From assembly GCA_025455665.1 (NCBI GenBank), contig JALOMC010000016.1:1-16712 (forward strand): 16,712 nt of DNA, written 5' to 3'. The translations under genes and the position numbers were made by a program. The notes under the pieces were generated by a model that saw only the letters and a program-made list of their open reading frames with translations, was not told the origin of the DNA and searched no databases. Shown piece after piece: positions 15,094-16,712 of the stretch (position 1 is the first letter of the stretch; each line of letters starts with the position of its first letter). Source of the stretch: Chitinophagaceae bacterium (GTDB lineage: Bacteria; Bacteroidota; Bacteroidia; Chitinophagales; Chitinophagaceae).

Positions 15094-15579
15094 ATGCAAT
15101 TGTTCCTTGTTTCCTTGTTGTCTGGCTTGCTTTTTTGGCACCCGTTTTACGTAAGTGTGGTGGAAATAAACCATAATCCGACCGACCAAACACTGGAAAC
15201 CAGTGTTCGCATTTTTACAGATGACTTTGAGAATACACTGAAGATGCGCTACCCGGGCCAAAAAATTGATCTCTACAATCCGCCGGTCAATGGCAATACC
15301 GATTCCCTGATCAGCCGCTACCTGGCCGAAAAAATGCAAGTGCGCCTCAACGGGCGCCCGGTAAGGCTGAAATACCTCGGATTTGAAAGGGTAGAAGAGA
15401 GCATTTGGTGCTATCTGGAGGTGCCGGGTGTAAAGAGCGTGCAGCAACTTCACATCAGCAACCGGCTGCTGTATGAGTACAAAAAGGAGCAAATAAACAT
15501 GCACCACGTGCAAACCGGTGGGCAAAAGAAAAGCTACAAATTAAACAACCCCGAAACCGAGGTCGATTTTCAGTTTTGA
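15094..15579 (+). CDS. DUF6702-like exported protein
   Basis: The 161-residue protein starts with a short hydrophobic signal-like segment (MQLFLVSLLSGLLFW). The conserved HPFYVSVVEINHNPTDQTLE block follows, which I recognise as typical of DUF6702 proteins in Bacteroidota. Further conserved-looking stretches are RIFTDDFENTL and, near the end, LLYEYKKEQINMHHV. Function is unknown. I chose the ATG at 15094 because it directly precedes the signal-like segment; the frame upstream to 14956 overlaps the start of the HupE-like gene and looks non-coding. It is divergent from the HupE-like gene by 149 bp. Its last 10 bp overlap the 3' end of the CNNM/CBS gene on the other strand. Confidence 0.88.
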   Translation: MQLFLVSLLSGLLFWHPFYVSVVEINHNPTDQTLETSVRIFTDDFENTLKMRYPGQKIDLYNPPVNGNTDSLISRYLAEKMQVRLNGRPVRLKYLGFERVEESIWCYLEVPGVKSVQQLHISNRLLYEYKKEQINMHHVQTGGQKKSYKLNNPETEVDFQF

Positions 15580-16712
15580 TCGGTGGTTGGTGCTGTGTCA
15601 GTATCGGCGGCGTCGCCGGCTTCATCGTCGGGCAGCAGCGACTTATCTTGTAGCTCCACCAGTATCTTGTCGATCCGGGCGCCGTCCTTGTCAATGATTT
15701 CGAACTTAAAACCACGCCACTCAAAAGTGTCGCCAGTACTGGGAATGCGCTCCAGGTGGTGAATAATGAAGCCGCCAACGGTATCAAAATCATCGTCGTC
15801 CTCCATCCAGTCTTCCTTATCAAACCGGCTCAAAAAGTCGTAAAAGCTCAAACGAGCATCTACCAGATAGGTACCGTCGGCCCGCTTTACTATTTCATAG
15901 TCATCATCGCCTTGCTCTGGTATATCGCCTACAATGGCCTCAAGTATATCGTTCAAGGTGATCATTCCCTGCAGCGTACCATACTCATCTACAATAAAGG
16001 CGCTGTGCACTTTGGTCTTTTTGAATTTCTCCATCAGCTGGTACGCCGTGTTATTATCGGGCACAAAAATGGCCTCCCGCATAAAACCTGCCAGCAGCGT
16101 AGAGCGGTCTGCCAATACAATATCCTTCAACTGCAAAATGCCTTTGATATTGTCGATTGTGCCTTCGCATAGCGGGTATACGCTGTGTGCATTGGGCTGC
16201 AGTTTGGGTAGCAGGTCGGCTATAGTGCCGCCCACGGGTAGCCAAATAATGTCGCTTCGATGGGTCATCAGCGAGGTAATGCTGCGGTCGCCCAAATGAA
16301 AAACCCGCTCTATAATTTGTTGCTCGGTTTCGTCGATTTGGCCACTCTCGGCACTTTCGCTTACCAGTGCTTTTATCTCTTCTTCGGTCACCACACTCAT
16401 CTTGGTGTCCTTTATTTTGAAAAGGCGAAAGAAAAGGCCGGTCACTGAATTGAGCAGCCAAATGATGGGCATGGTCACCTTCGACAGAAAAAGCATGACC
16501 GGTGCAGCCAACAGCGCTATTTTTTCCGACTGCAGCATGGCCAGCTTTTTGGGTACAAGCTCGCCTATCAGGATGGAGAGAAACGTAACAATGATAACTA
16601 CCACACCAGTGCTCACCGATGCTGCATACGGCTGCAACCATTGAATATTAGCTACAATCGGCTCGAGGTCTTTACTAAACTTTTCACCAGAATACAAACC
16701 AGTCACAATAGA
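15570..16712 (-). CDS. CNNM/CBS-domain transporter-like protein (hemolysin C/CorC family), 5'-truncated by window edge
   Basis: Membrane protein of the CNNM/CorC family, implicated in Mg2+/cation transport. The frame is open to the last base of the window, and the GTG at 16706 is only an internal valine, so the start lies outside. 380 residues remain. First come the last membrane segments of the CNNM (DUF21) domain with the conserved GELVPKKLA motif. A cytoplasmic CBS pair follows (about residues 145-265 of the visible part; MTHRSDIIWLPV begins the first, FIVDEYGTLQGMITLNDILE belongs to the second). The CorC/HlyC C-terminal domain (about 268-352) has TVGGFIIHHLERIP. The last 20 or so residues are acidic (DDEAGDAADTDTAPTTDQN). 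GldE is a related family member, but nothing here assigns that role. Confidence 0.93.
   Translation of the reverse strand, partial: SIVTGLYSGEKFSKDLEPIVANIQWLQPYAASVSTGVVVIIVTFLSILIGELVPKKLAMLQSEKIALLAAPVMLFLSKVTMPIIWLLNSVTGLFFRLFKIKDTKMSVVTEEEIKALVSESAESGQIDETEQQIIERVFHLGDRSITSLMTHRSDIIWLPVGGTIADLLPKLQPNAHSVYPLCEGTIDNIKGILQLKDIVLADRSTLLAGFMREAIFVPDNNTAYQLMEKFKKTKVHSAFIVDEYGTLQGMITLNDILEAIVGDIPEQGDDDYEIVKRADGTYLVDARLSFYDFLSRFDKEDWMEDDDDFDTVGGFIIHHLERIPSTGDTFEWRGFKFEIIDKDGARIDKILVELQDKSLLPDDEAGDAADTDTAPTTDQN

Overview
The window looks like chromosomal DNA from a Bacteroidota member, most likely Chitinophagaceae-like. The grounds are the SusC/SusD pair, a DUF6702-type protein, A-rich leaders without clear Shine-Dalgarno sites, and several matches to the Bacteroidota promoter -7 element TAnnTTTG. 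I see no insertion sequence, phage gene or CRISPR array. Genus and species cannot be fixed from this sequence.

Layout. 1-3162 is housekeeping metabolism: the 3' part of cmk (+), converging on a leftward set folK, deoxynucleoside kinase and ispH (-). From 3222 to 6702 three rightward genes follow: the signal peptide peptidase sppA, an ABC-2 type permease without an adjacent ATPase, and a small membrane-anchored protein that looks like a degenerate SRPBCC domain. 6703-7010 has no protein gene. It holds a well-formed leftward small-RNA candidate with its own promoter-like box and intrinsic terminator, and a bidirectional terminator that closes the next operon. 7011-11457 is a leftward susC-susD operon with no carbohydrate-active enzyme beside it. 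11458-11750 is a non-coding region with a long inverted repeat, a 10-bp-phased repeat and a promoter-like element leading into tRNA-Pro(CGG). 11964-15579 holds a leftward HupE/UreJ-like plus M1 metallopeptidase operon and a divergent DUF6702-like gene. The end of the window is a leftward CNNM/CBS-domain protein cut by the window edge; its 3' end overlaps the DUF6702 gene by 10 bp.

How the genes fit together. cmk and the deoxynucleoside kinase serve nucleotide supply, folK serves folate synthesis and ispH serves isoprenoid synthesis. sppA, the permease, the SRPBCC-like protein, SusCD, M1, HupE-like and CNNM proteins all act in or at the envelope. The least explained parts are the small-RNA candidate at 6694-6828, the repeat-rich region upstream of susC and tRNA-Pro, and the HupE/M1/DUF6702 group, which may be a functional module.
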